From JALZKA01 sp963754045 (GTDB taxonomy: Bacteria > Actinomycetota > Thermoleophilia > Solirubrobacterales > 70-9): 64,000 nucleotides of DNA. The notes beneath the pieces were generated by a model. That model was not told the origin of the DNA and did no database searches. It saw only the letters and a list, made by a program, of their open reading frames with translations. Position numbers and translations under genes: made by a program. The stretch covers positions 558,001 to 622,000 of the forward strand of contig CAVWEN010000003.1 of NCBI GenBank assembly GCA_963754045.1, written 5' to 3'. Positions 25,197 to 32,071 of this stretch are shown here, one piece after another (the stretch's first letter is position 1; each line of letters begins with the position of its first letter).

Positions 25197-25219
25197 CGTT
25201 GGCGCAGCAGACGTATAAT
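25181..25219 (+). promoter_or_regulatory. Strong promoter with inverted repeat for the RsiG-GarA-FtsR cluster
   Basis: An exact TATAAT (25214-25219) is preceded by TTGACG (25193-25198) with a 15-bp spacer. GTCAAG (25181-25186) and CTTGAC (25192-25197) form an inverted repeat that overlaps the -35 box, so it is a candidate operator. The transcription start would be near 25226, giving a leader of about 38 nt with GAGAGCGAGAC before ATG 25264. Confidence 0.65.
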
Positions 25220-25263
25220 CGCCTAAAGCCAACCCGCGCAGGGCCGCAAACGAGAGCGAGACA

Positions 25264-25530
25264 ATGAGCTTCGAAGAAAGCATTCCGGACATCGGCTCGA
25301 TGAGCGATCAGGATCTGAAGGACAAGATCGGCGAGCTGACCGACCAGGAACGCGACGTCTCGTACCGCCGTCGACTTCTGCACGGTCAGATCGACATCCT
25401 TCGCGCCGAGCTCGTCAACCGCCTCAAGGCCAAGCGCGAGGACGGCGAGCAGCTCCTCTCGGGGGCCGACGTCCAGCAGCTCACGGACATCCTGCTGGGC
25501 AAGGTTCCCACAGCGGACGACGGGGAGTAG
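25264..25530 (+). CDS. RsiG-like c-di-GMP-dependent anti-sigma factor
   Basis: 88-aa all-helical protein similar to the actinobacterial RsiG family, in which Streptomyces and Rubrobacter proteins bind c-di-GMP and the sigma factor WhiG through a coiled-coil pair. The family motif E(X)3S(X)2R(X)3Q(X)3D is seen as Glu29, Ser33, Arg36, His40 and Asp44 in the helix QERDVSYRRRLLHGQIDILR; only the Gln is replaced, by His. The single short helical hairpin suggests that it works as a homodimer, as described for Rubrobacter RsiG. A WhiG-type sigma gene is not in the window. First gene after a strong promoter. Confidence 0.75.
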   Translation: MSFEESIPDIGSMSDQDLKDKIGELTDQERDVSYRRRLLHGQIDILRAELVNRLKAKREDGEQLLSGADVQQLTDILLGKVPTADDGE

Positions 25531-25536
25531 CGCCTG

Positions 25537-26007
25537 ATGGCGGTCCATTGCCCCGAGTGCGGGTTCGTCAATCCGGAGGGCGCCAACTACTGCCAGAAAT
25601 GCGGCGCTTACCTGGGACGCCCGGAGGGGGCCGAGGAGCCCACGACGATGACCTACAAGGTCGACGAGACCGGTGAGTACCAGCCAATCGACCTCGAGGA
25701 GGAAGTGGACGAGGCAGGAGCCGCACTGGTGATCCGCTCGGGCGGGGGGCGGGCGGGAGAGAGCTTCCCGGTGACCGGCGACCGGATGAGCATCGGCCGC
25801 ACGCCCGACGCCGCCGTCTTCCTCGACGACGTGACCGTGTCGCGCAACCACGCGCTGCTCGTTCGGCGCCAAGACGGCTTCTACATGGACGATCTCGGCT
25901 CGCTCAACGGCACCTACGTGAACCGCAGCCGCATCGAGTCACATCAGCTCGCCGACGGCGACGAGATCCAGATCGGCAAGTACAAACTGTCCTACCTGGA
26001 GAAGTGA
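25537..26007 (+). CDS. GarA/OdhI-like FHA protein with N-terminal zinc ribbon
   Basis: 156-aa protein. An N-terminal zinc ribbon (Cys5, Cys8, Cys19, Cys22) is followed by a Thr-Thr pair (Thr36-Thr37 in EEPTTMTYKVDETGEY) placed like the kinase-targeted ETTS motif of mycobacterial GarA and corynebacterial OdhI, and by a C-terminal FHA domain with Gly87-Arg88, Ser102, His105, Asn124 and Asn129. In GarA/OdhI the unphosphorylated FHA domain inhibits 2-oxoglutarate dehydrogenase and phosphorylation switches it off. The downstream MerR gene matches the odhI-ftsR neighbourhood, which supports this assignment. The zinc ribbon is not part of mycobacterial GarA. Confidence 0.8.
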   Translation: MAVHCPECGFVNPEGANYCQKCGAYLGRPEGAEEPTTMTYKVDETGEYQPIDLEEEVDEAGAALVIRSGGGRAGESFPVTGDRMSIGRTPDAAVFLDDVTVSRNHALLVRRQDGFYMDDLGSLNGTYVNRSRIESHQLADGDEIQIGKYKLSYLEK

Positions 26008-26014
26008 GCGACGC

Positions 26015-26800
26015 GTGACGGACATGACGATGGTCGGGGGGCGCCGGGGCGGCGATGGGCAGGAGCCGGCGCAGCGGCGCGACTCGGTGCGCGAGGGCTC
26101 GCGGCCACGAAAAGCACTCACGATCGGCGCCGTCGCGAAGATCCTCAGCCAGGAGTTCGAGGACATCTCGATCTCGAAGATCCGCTACCTCGAGGACCAA
26201 AAGCTCCTGGCCCCGAGGCGCACGCCCGGCGGCTACCGCCTCTACAGCCAGGCCGACGTCGAGCGCCTGCGCGCGATCCTGCGCATGCAGCGCGACGAGT
26301 TTCTGCCACTGCGGGTGATCCGCCAGGAGCTTGCGACCGGCGCCATCGACCCGGAGGGGCGCCCCGCCGGCGAGGTGGGACAGAAGCGGCGCGCGGTAAC
26401 CGTCGATGCCCAGATGCAGGCGCTCACGCATGACGAGCTGATCGAGACTGCGGGCGTAACCGGGGAGTTCCTGCGCGAGCTCGCCGAGTTCGGGATCGTC
26501 CAAGCCCGGCGCCGCGATGGACGCAATGTTTTTGACGAGACCGACGTGGAGATCGTGCGAGCCGCGGCGGAGTTGGCTCGCTATGGCGTCGGCGGGCGCA
26601 ACCTGCGCGTCTTTCGCACCTCGGCAGATCGCGAGGCCGCGCTGCTCGAGCAGCTGGTCGGCGCGGCCCTACGCTCCCGCAGCCAGGCTCGTAGGCGGGA
26701 GGCAGTCGAGAGCCTGGAGAGCCTGGCGGCGGTCTGCGGACATCTCAAGCAGCTCCTGCTGGTGCGCGACCTGCGCCGCCTCAAGGGAGACGGCGACTAG
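26015..26800 (+). CDS. MerR-family regulator, FtsR-like
   Basis: 261-aa regulator. An N-terminal MerR winged helix (residues about 32-105: TIGAVAKILSQEFEDISISKIRYLEDQKLL, then PRRTPGGYRLYSQADVERLRAIL) is followed by a second predicted wHTH-like or helical effector region (residues 130-250) without metal-binding cysteines. This layout is that of mycobacterial Rv1828 and corynebacterial FtsR, which control cell-division genes such as ftsZ and lie beside garA/odhI. GTG 26015 is the likely start; ATG 26024 is an alternative. Dense spacing suggests one operon with the RsiG-like and GarA-like genes. Confidence 0.82.
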   Translation: MTDMTMVGGRRGGDGQEPAQRRDSVREGSRPRKALTIGAVAKILSQEFEDISISKIRYLEDQKLLAPRRTPGGYRLYSQADVERLRAILRMQRDEFLPLRVIRQELATGAIDPEGRPAGEVGQKRRAVTVDAQMQALTHDELIETAGVTGEFLRELAEFGIVQARRRDGRNVFDETDVEIVRAAAELARYGVGGRNLRVFRTSADREAALLEQLVGAALRSRSQARRREAVESLESLAAVCGHLKQLLLVRDLRRLKGDGD

Positions 26801-26822
26801 GCGCACCCTGCGTCTCGATCCC

Positions 26823-27281
26823 GTGCCCCGGGTCACTCGCACACGAACGATCGCGGTACCGCCGGAGAGTGTCTGGCGAGTCGTCGGCGACCCGCATCAC
26901 CTGCCGCGCTGGTGGCCGCGCACGATGCGGGTGGAGGACGTGACCGGCAAGGGCAAGAGCACGCGCTGGACCTCGGCGCTGCAGACGGACCGTGGCAACG
27001 TCGTGCGCGCCGACTTCCGCTGCATCGGCTCGACTGAGCCAAAGCGCTTTGCGTGGATCCAGGACATTGAGGGCACGCCGTTCGAGCGCATCCTGCGGGC
27101 GGCTGAGTGTGAGGTGCTGCTAGAACCCGCCGACTCGGGCTCTACCGAGGTCACGTTGATGAACGACGAGTCACTCAAAGGCCTCTCGAGGCTCGGCTCA
27201 CGGATGATGCGGGGAGCCGCCAAGCGCCGCCTCGACGAAGCGCTGGACGGTCTCGAGCAGGCCCTGGTCGGCGACGCATGA
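26823..27281 (+). CDS. SRPBCC (polyketide cyclase/START-like) family protein
   Basis: 152-aa helix-grip protein: RTRTIAVPPESVWRVVGDPHHLPRWWPRTMRVEDV is the usual N-terminal strand/helix of the polyketide_cyc2 group, with ALQTDRGNVVRADFRC, RFAWIQDIEGTPFERI and a long C-terminal helix (MMRGAAKRRLDEALDGLEQAL). Such proteins bind hydrophobic ligands; no catalytic assignment is possible. The frame extends to 26517, but that part is the shadow of the MerR gene; GTG 26823 is chosen. It overlaps the AGPS-like gene by 4 nt. Confidence 0.8.
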   Translation: MPRVTRTRTIAVPPESVWRVVGDPHHLPRWWPRTMRVEDVTGKGKSTRWTSALQTDRGNVVRADFRCIGSTEPKRFAWIQDIEGTPFERILRAAECEVLLEPADSGSTEVTLMNDESLKGLSRLGSRMMRGAAKRRLDEALDGLEQALVGDA

Positions 27282-28909
27282 GCGGAGTCGATCCCGGTCG
27301 GGACGAGATGAAGTGGTGGGGCTGGGGCGCCGAGGGTAAGCGCACCGCACTCGATGCCGATGCGCGCGCCCTGCTCCGCGGGGAACTGGGTGAAGCCGAG
27401 CCCACGACGCCGGTCGCGTTGACCGATGTGTCGCTGCCCGAAGCAGTCGGGCTGCCGAGCGCTGTGCGCTCGGTCGTGGGCGGGGATCGAATCGCCACCG
27501 ACCACGAGCTTCGTGTGCGGCGCGCCGGTGGCAAGAGTTACCCCGACTTGCACAGGGCGCGTACGGGTGCGCTCGAGGATGCGCCCGACGCAGTGGTGCG
27601 GCCCGCCGACGGCGATCAGGTCGCCGCCACGCTCGCCGCCTGCTCCGAGCACGGCGTGGCGGTGGTTCCGTTTGGCGGCGGGACGAGCGTCGTCGGTGGG
27701 CTCGACGCCCTTCGTGGCGCTCATGACTTCGTGATCGCGCTGGATCTTGGCGACCTGCGCGGGTGTGAGGTGGATGAGCGTTCGCAGACCGCGTCACTCG
27801 GTCCAGGCCTGCGTGGCCCGGAGGCCGAGGCGGCACTCGGCTCCAGCGGCTACACACTCGGCCATTTCCCGCAGTCCTTCGAGTACGCCACGATCGGGGG
27901 GTTTGCCGCAACCCGCTCCGCCGGCCAGGCCTCCGCCGGTTACGGGCGCTTCGACGAGCTGGTAAGCGCGATCGAGCTGACCACGCCGATCGGCGTGATG
28001 CGCACACTGGAGACGCCGCACAGCGCGGCCGGCCCCGCGTTGCGTGAGTTGGCGATGGGATCCGAGGGGACGCTGGGCGTCGTCACCGATGTGACGACGC
28101 GGATCAGGCCCATTCCCGAGGCTCGCCGCTACGAGGGCTGGATAGCGGAGGGCTGGGAGTCGGGGCGGGAGGCGATCCGAGCCCTCGCCCAGGCCGGGAA
28201 CCTACCCGACGTAACCCGCCTCTCCGACCACGCCGAGACGAGGATCTCGATGGCAATGTCCAACCTCGCTGGCGTCCGGCGCTCGCTGTTCAACGGCTAC
28301 CTGCGGATGCGCGGGCGAGAGGAGGGCTGCGTGATTATCACCGGCTGGGAGGGCGAGCCCGAGTCGGTGCAGCGTCGCCGGGCGCTGTCGGCCCGCACCC
28401 TGCGCGCTCATGGCGCCGTCGCTCTCGGCAGGGCGCCCGGCCAGTCCTGGGAGCGCGGCAGATTCGATGGTCCCTACCTCCGCGACGAGTTGATGGACCT
28501 CGGCTATTTCGTCGAGACGCTCGAGACCTCGCACACCTGGGCCCGCCTGAACGAGCTCTACGGAGCCGTCGGCAGCGCCATCGACGGGGCGCTGGAGGCC
28601 CAGGGCACCCCGGGCCTCGTGATGTGCCACCTCTCACACGCTTATCGCGACGGCGCGTCCCTGTACTTCACCTTCATCTCGCGCAGTCGCCCCGGATCCG
28701 AGCTAAAGCACTGGCGGGCGGTGAAGGGCGCCGCCTGCGATGCGATCGCGGGCGCGGGCGGCACGATCACCCATCACCACGCGGTCGGACGCGACCACGC
28801 TCCGTGGATGGAAGCCGAGGTTGGCCCGGTCGGCCTGGAGGCGCTCCGCGCCTGCAAGGAGCGCCTTGATCCCGCCGGGATAATGAACCCCGGCAAGTTG
28901 CTGACCTAA
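27278..28909 (+). CDS. FAD-binding oxidase, alkyl-DHAP synthase-like
   Basis: 543-aa VAO/PCMH-fold flavoprotein similar to alkyldihydroxyacetone-phosphate synthase. N-terminal MKWWGWGAEGKR and LHRARTGALEDAPDAVVRPADGDQVAAT, the FAD phosphate loop VPFGGGTSVVGGLD, PQSFEYATIGGFAATRSAGQ and MGSEGTLGVVTDVTTRIRP are family blocks, and the C-terminal active-site stretch THHHAVGRDHAPWM matches the AGPS HHH motif. In AGPS this domain exchanges the acyl group of acyl-DHAP for a fatty alcohol to make ether lipids. Bacterial homologues also include other FAD-linked oxidases, so the substrate is inferred. Coupled to the SRPBCC gene. Confidence 0.83.
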   Translation: MSGVDPGRDEMKWWGWGAEGKRTALDADARALLRGELGEAEPTTPVALTDVSLPEAVGLPSAVRSVVGGDRIATDHELRVRRAGGKSYPDLHRARTGALEDAPDAVVRPADGDQVAATLAACSEHGVAVVPFGGGTSVVGGLDALRGAHDFVIALDLGDLRGCEVDERSQTASLGPGLRGPEAEAALGSSGYTLGHFPQSFEYATIGGFAATRSAGQASAGYGRFDELVSAIELTTPIGVMRTLETPHSAAGPALRELAMGSEGTLGVVTDVTTRIRPIPEARRYEGWIAEGWESGREAIRALAQAGNLPDVTRLSDHAETRISMAMSNLAGVRRSLFNGYLRMRGREEGCVIITGWEGEPESVQRRRALSARTLRAHGAVALGRAPGQSWERGRFDGPYLRDELMDLGYFVETLETSHTWARLNELYGAVGSAIDGALEAQGTPGLVMCHLSHAYRDGASLYFTFISRSRPGSELKHWRAVKGAACDAIAGAGGTITHHHAVGRDHAPWMEAEVGPVGLEALRACKERLDPAGIMNPGKLLT

Positions 28910-28921
28910 CCGGCTTGTTCG

Positions 28922-29992
28922 TTAATTGCCACGACCGTTGCCGGCGCCGTTGCCGGCGCCCTCGGGGAGCGTCGGCGCCTCCTGACCCTCGGGTACGGGG
29001 ACCTCGCCGATCAGGATGCTGCGGCCGGGTCGCTTGATTACCAGCTGTTCCTGTTCGAGAGCCTGATTGATCGTGCGGCGAACCTGCTGGATCGGCGCCA
29101 GCGAAACCTCGAGGAACCGCGAGCGCGAGATCAGGTCCAGCGCGACGCTCGGAATCGCAAAGCGGTCGCTGAACGAGCCATCCCTGCCCACGGCGATCGG
29201 GGACAGCGGATAGCCGCGGCTCTCATCGAAGAGGAACCACACCACGTAGACCTGCCCGGAGGGCGCCGCCTCGAGCCCCTGTAGCGAGAGGTCGAGGTAG
29301 ACCTGGTCACCGGTGGTGATACCGACAATGCCTTCGCCAGTCGCGTCGCCGTTTCCGATCGCGGCGAGCGGGATCCGGGTGACCTCCTCTCCGCTGGCCG
29401 TGGTGGCGCCGGCGTCATCGCCCGTGCCCGCCTGGTCGCCCGTTGAAGAGGAGGCCGGTCCTTCGTCGCTCGAGAAGACGCCCGTGATCGCGAGGATGAT
29501 CGCGACGAGGATCACACCGGCGCCCGCGGAGATGGCGATCACCCTGGAACGGTTGGTGTCGAGCGTGGGAAGACTTGGACCCGCCGGCGCCGTGGCCGCG
29601 CCGTCGAGCTTCGAGCCGGCGCGCCCCAGAAAGCCGCTGCCCCCCGGGCCCGGCGGCAGTTCGGGCAGTTCGGCCTCCGGAGCGATCTGGGCGAGCTGCT
29701 GGCTGATGTTCACGGCGAGCGCGTGGTCGCCGGCGTCCTGGCGAAGGTGGCGAAGCACGTCGGCCCGGCCGATGCGATCCGACTGGCCGAGGAGGAACTC
29801 GCTCAGGCCGACGTTGGCATCGGGGTCGGAACCACCCAGCTCGGCCAGAGCGCCGCGGGCGCGCGATCGGATCTCCGCCTCGTCGAGGTCGAGAAGAGAT
29901 GCAAGCTCGGCGAAGTCCTGCCCCCCTCCGAGCAGCAACTCCAGCACCGCTGTCTGGTCGGCAGTGAGCGCCACGGCGACAAGCCTACGCAC
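28922..29992 (-). CDS. Membrane protein with sigma-70 region 4-like HTH and RskA-like extracytoplasmic domain
   Basis: 356-aa protein with three parts. Residues about 8-55 resemble sigma-70 region 4 (LTADQTAVLELLLGGGQDF, then AELASLLDLDEAEIRSRARGALAEL). A linker with predicted helices and a Pro/Gly-rich stretch leads to one membrane segment (about 150-172, VIAISAGAGVILVAIILAITG). The outer part (about 205-312) resembles the anti-sigma-K factor RskA C-terminal domain (LQGLEAAPSGQVYVVWFLFD and FSDRFAIPSVALDLISRSRF). The tail is Gly/Asn-rich. No cytoplasmic zinc-finger anti-sigma domain is present. The start is GTG 29992 or GTG 29974. Regulatory role inferred; function unknown. Confidence 0.75.
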   Translation of the reverse strand: MRRLVAVALTADQTAVLELLLGGGQDFAELASLLDLDEAEIRSRARGALAELGGSDPDANVGLSEFLLGQSDRIGRADVLRHLRQDAGDHALAVNISQQLAQIAPEAELPELPPGPGGSGFLGRAGSKLDGAATAPAGPSLPTLDTNRSRVIAISAGAGVILVAIILAITGVFSSDEGPASSSTGDQAGTGDDAGATTASGEEVTRIPLAAIGNGDATGEGIVGITTGDQVYLDLSLQGLEAAPSGQVYVVWFLFDESRGYPLSPIAVGRDGSFSDRFAIPSVALDLISRSRFLEVSLAPIQQVRRTINQALEQEQLVIKRPGRSILIGEVPVPEGQEAPTLPEGAGNGAGNGRGN

Positions 29993-30026
29993 TCAGCGCC
30001 GCCACGGGCGCGGTAGCTTCCGCTGA

Positions 30027-31676
30027 GTGAGAGCGATCTATGCAGAGTGGACCGCCAAGCAACCATGGTTTCCCGTGGCGCTCGGGCTCGCGCTGGCCGC
30101 GGCAGCGGCGCTGGTAGCGGTTTCCGCGCCCTCGCGCATGGGGATCGGGTCGTTCGCGTTGGAACCCGTCGAGCCCACGGACTCACTCGTTCGAGTCGTC
30201 ACCACGGGGCGGTCTGTCACCCCGGCAAGCGGCGTCTACGACGTAGGCCTGGACGTGATCACCGCCCAGCTCTCCTCTGATCCGGACGTGGCTCGCGTCG
30301 AGCGCTCCGATGGCGCCGAGCACGGAGGCGTCGTGCTGGAGGTGACCTTGGCCGAGATCTCAGCACTCGAGCGCGAACAGGCGGTGCGTCGCTTCGAGGA
30401 GACGATCGACCCAGGCCCGCTGCGCGTGAGCGTAGAGGGCGAGACCTCAAGCCTGCTCGATGCACGCGACGCGATCGCCGACGAGGGCTGGCGCCCGTTG
30501 CTCCTTGCCCTACCCGCCCTGGTGCTGGTCTGCTGCCTGGTGTTGGGATTGATCTCTGGCGTTGCAACGGCCCTGGCGGCAGCGGCGGCAGCGGCATTGG
30601 CCGCGGGTCTTGCCTCCGCGCTCGGGCCTGGGCTCGAGCTCGCCCTGCCCGGGCTGCTGGCCGGGGTCATCGTCGCGATCGCGCTGGCGCTTGAACTGTC
30701 CGTGCTCCTCGTGACCCGGCACCGCGAGGCCCTTGCTCTGGGTGCGGGTAAGGAGGCGGGAGGGCTTGCGCTCGCGGAATGGACCCCGGTGGCGCTCGCA
30801 AGCCCAATCGCCGCGGCACTCACCCCGTTGGCGCTGCTGCTGACCCCCCTGAGCCAGGCCGGCTCGCTTGCGGCCGGCTGCGCCCTGGGTGCGCTCAGTG
30901 CGCCGCTTGCGGTTCTGCTCATCGTGCTGCCGCTCCTTCGCCACGCAAAGCCGGCAGCTGACCCGACCCCGGCCGAGTCGCGGCTGATCCGCCGGCTCGC
31001 CGGCACGCGCACCGGAGCGATTTCGAGCGCAGTCCTCGGAGCCGCACTTGTCGCCGGGTTCGTCCTCTGCCTGGACGCGGGCTCGGCGGGGATCGCCGCC
31101 CCGGCCGAATCCGGCTCGCTGCCCGCTGAGCTCCCGCGAGCCGCGCTGGCCGCCGCCGGGATCGCCGCGTTGGCGGGTGCCCTAGCCGGGCGCTCATCTC
31201 GGCTGCTCGTTGCTGGGCCGCTCGCGGTCGGCGCAGCCGCGGGCGCGATCGCGTCTGCGGCCGTTGCGTTCGGCCAACCGGTCGATGGAAGCTCACTCGA
31301 CATCAACGGATCTGGCCTCGAGACAGCGGCGATCGCGATCGCGATCGCCTCGGTGGCCGCTATCGCTGCTGCCAGGGCCGTAATGGCTGCGTGTGGATTT
31401 CGCGACGAGCGGATGCTCGGAGCCGATGCGATGGTTGCCGCAGCGCGCGCAGCCGGCCCGCTGCTTCGCGCCGCGATGGTCTCGACCCTCGCGCTCGGCG
31501 CCGCTGCGCTGGCCCTCGTCGCAACCGCGGAGTACGAGCTGATCCGCCAGCTCGGCCTTGTCGTCGCCGCAGGCTTGGCGCTCGACGCGATCGTGGTGCT
31601 ACCGCTGACCCTGGCGCTCGCCGTGAGGGTCCGGCTGCCAAGGCTCCCCTCACGGTCTTCTACGCTCGGCGGATGA
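30027..31676 (+). CDS. MMPL/RND-like polytopic membrane protein
   Basis: 549-aa membrane protein. One N-terminal helix (residues 15-33) is followed by an extracytoplasmic domain of about 120 residues, then about ten to eleven further helices very rich in Ala, Leu and Gly. The order of one helix, porter-like domain and helix bundle resembles half of an MMPL/RND transporter, but the second half has no large outer domain and I do not see the proton-relay Asp-Tyr pairs. It may be a diverged, shortened RND family member for lipid or small-molecule transport. GTG 30027 lies 7 nt after TAGCTT. Divergent from the RskA-like gene with 34 bp between starts. Confidence 0.6.
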   Translation: MRAIYAEWTAKQPWFPVALGLALAAAAALVAVSAPSRMGIGSFALEPVEPTDSLVRVVTTGRSVTPASGVYDVGLDVITAQLSSDPDVARVERSDGAEHGGVVLEVTLAEISALEREQAVRRFEETIDPGPLRVSVEGETSSLLDARDAIADEGWRPLLLALPALVLVCCLVLGLISGVATALAAAAAAALAAGLASALGPGLELALPGLLAGVIVAIALALELSVLLVTRHREALALGAGKEAGGLALAEWTPVALASPIAAALTPLALLLTPLSQAGSLAAGCALGALSAPLAVLLIVLPLLRHAKPAADPTPAESRLIRRLAGTRTGAISSAVLGAALVAGFVLCLDAGSAGIAAPAESGSLPAELPRAALAAAGIAALAGALAGRSSRLLVAGPLAVGAAAGAIASAAVAFGQPVDGSSLDINGSGLETAAIAIAIASVAAIAAARAVMAACGFRDERMLGADAMVAAARAAGPLLRAAMVSTLALGAAALALVATAEYELIRQLGLVVAAGLALDAIVVLPLTLALAVRVRLPRLPSRSSTLGG

Positions 31677-32071
31677 GCGGGCAGGCACCACCGGGCGACG
31701 GCATGGGCCGCGCCATCGGCCTCGTCTACCAGGAGGTAGGGCCCGAGGTCGTGCGCGCCACGGTGCCGGTGACACCCATCGTCCAGCAGCCGGTGGGGCT
31801 CGTTCACGGCGGCATCCACTCGGTGATCGCCGAGAGCATCTGCTCGTACGCGACGGCCCTCGATGTCGCCGCCGACGGCATGTTGGCCACCGGACAGTCC
31901 AACTCGGCAACCTTTATGCGCCCGATCGTCGAGGGGACGATCCACGCAACGGCCACCCGCCGCCACGCGGGCCGTACTACCTGGATCTGGGACGTCGAGC
32001 TGCGCGACGATGCCGAGCGGCTTTGCGCACTCGTCCGGATGACCGTGGCAGTTCGGCCTCAGCCGAAGTAG
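31673..32071 (+). CDS. PaaI-type hotdog thioesterase
   Basis: 132-aa hotdog-fold acyl-CoA thioesterase. VVRATVPVTPIVQQPVGLVHGGIHSVIAESICSYA contains the HGG motif and the downstream catalytic Glu/Asp position of the PaaI/4-hydroxybenzoyl-CoA thioesterase group; GQSNSATFMRPIVEGTIHATA and TWIWDVELRDDAERLCALVRMTVAV complete the fold. ATG 31673 overlaps the stop of the membrane protein gene (4 nt) and lies 6 nt after TACGCT. Its last 13 nt overlap the convergent nadE gene. The acyl-CoA substrate is unknown. Confidence 0.87.
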   Translation: MSGQAPPGDGMGRAIGLVYQEVGPEVVRATVPVTPIVQQPVGLVHGGIHSVIAESICSYATALDVAADGMLATGQSNSATFMRPIVEGTIHATATRRHAGRTTWIWDVELRDDAERLCALVRMTVAVRPQPK

